Source: JBKEBQ01 sp047973225
GTDB lineage: Bacteria > Bacillota_I > Bacilli_A > Erysipelotrichales > Erysipelotrichaceae
Reading direction: 5' to 3'
Assembly (NCBI GenBank): GCA_047973225.1
Contig: JBKEBQ010000034.1
Location: forward strand, 1-5,715
Length of the DNA: 5,715 bases
The notes under the pieces: model-generated
Database searches by the model: none
The model's input: only the letters and a program-made list of their open reading frames with translations
Told to the model about the DNA's origin: nothing
Shown here: positions 5,546 to 5,715 of the stretch, one piece after another
Layout of the letters: the number at the start of each line of letters is the position of its first letter
Position numbering within the stretch: position 1 is the first letter of the stretch
Translations under genes and position numbers: made by a program

Positions 5546-5715
5546 TCAGAAGCACTAAAGTGAAGTATCGAATAACGGAAATGTACAAGTTTTTAAAAGT
5601 TAGTAGAAGTAGCGTGTATCGTTACAAAAAGCCATTATTAAAAACGGATTCATATACAGAGTTGATAGAGAAGCTTTTCTATCAAAGTCACAGCATCTAT
5701 GGAACACGAAAGATA
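5533..5715 (+). CDS. IS3-family transposase OrfB, 5' part, cut by the window end
   Basis: OrfB carries the DDE integrase-like catalytic core that cuts and joins DNA. Only the first 61 codons are in the window, in the -1 frame relative to OrfA. They contain the N-terminal helical segment (YRITEMYKFLKVSRSSVYRYKK) and the conserved IYGTRKI stretch that precedes the catalytic domain in this family. The catalytic D, D and E residues lie beyond the window, so its integrity cannot be judged. It has no well-placed ATG; possible internal starts are GTG 5560 and ATG 5581, but translation as an OrfAB fusion is more likely. The start given is the -1 frame position at the putative slip site. Confidence 0.85.

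Larger units (their letters stand above)
5178..5715 (+). mobile_element. IS3-family insertion sequence, left part only (continues past the window)
   Basis: An OrfA with a helix-turn-helix and leucine zipper is followed by an OrfB in the -1 frame with the YGTRKI motif, the usual two-frame arrangement of IS3-family elements, which make an OrfAB fusion transposase by frameshifting. The left end is inferred from where the coupling-protein reading stops: sequence fitting that family runs to about 5177, and the IS would begin with TGGATAGGTTACAATAAAATG, or within a few bases of it. The other terminus and target duplication lie outside the window, so the exact end and the named IS cannot be fixed. 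Confidence 0.85.

Overview
The window looks like the conjugation-side end of a Tn916-family integrative conjugative element (ICE) in a low-GC Gram-positive bacterium, most likely a Streptococcus or Enterococcus. This rests on two DUF961 (Tn916 Orf22/Orf23-type) sequences followed by an Orf21-type FtsK/SpoIIIE coupling protein, on strong AGGAGG-type ribosome binding sites, and on AT-rich coding sequence. Family names come from remembered protein families; no database search was run.

Layout. Positions 1-456 are AT-rich and hold an ATG-less protein remnant (139-348) and an intrinsic terminator (388-418). Positions 457-1686 are one continuous reading frame broken by a single TAA: a secreted thioester (TQXA) surface protein with a SpaA-like domain, joined to the C-terminal half of a DUF961 protein. 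An intact DUF961 gene follows (1706-2080). Positions 2083-4389 carry a self-contained two-gene cassette. It has its own promoter (TTGAGT-17-TATAAT, with a 12-bp palindrome across the -35 and spacer), a 461-residue protein of unknown function with a HEPN-like NAISHGG motif, a 262-residue protein with a CoiA-like Cys/His zinc-binding N-terminus, and a terminator. From about 4406 the ICE backbone resumes with the coupling-protein gene. That gene has an ATT where the start codon should be, a 1-nt frameshift at about 4957, and an IS3-family insertion at about 5178. The IS (OrfA complete, OrfB in the -1 frame) runs off the window end.

Interpretation. The backbone is decaying: the surface protein and the DNA-pumping ATPase are both broken, so this copy is probably unable to transfer itself unless helped. 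The two cassette genes are intact and independently transcribed. They sit at a place where Tn916-type elements, as I remember them, pass directly from DUF961 genes to the coupling protein. The cassette is the most interesting part of the window: an unrecognised accessory pair, possibly (inference only) with a nucleic-acid or defence-related role.
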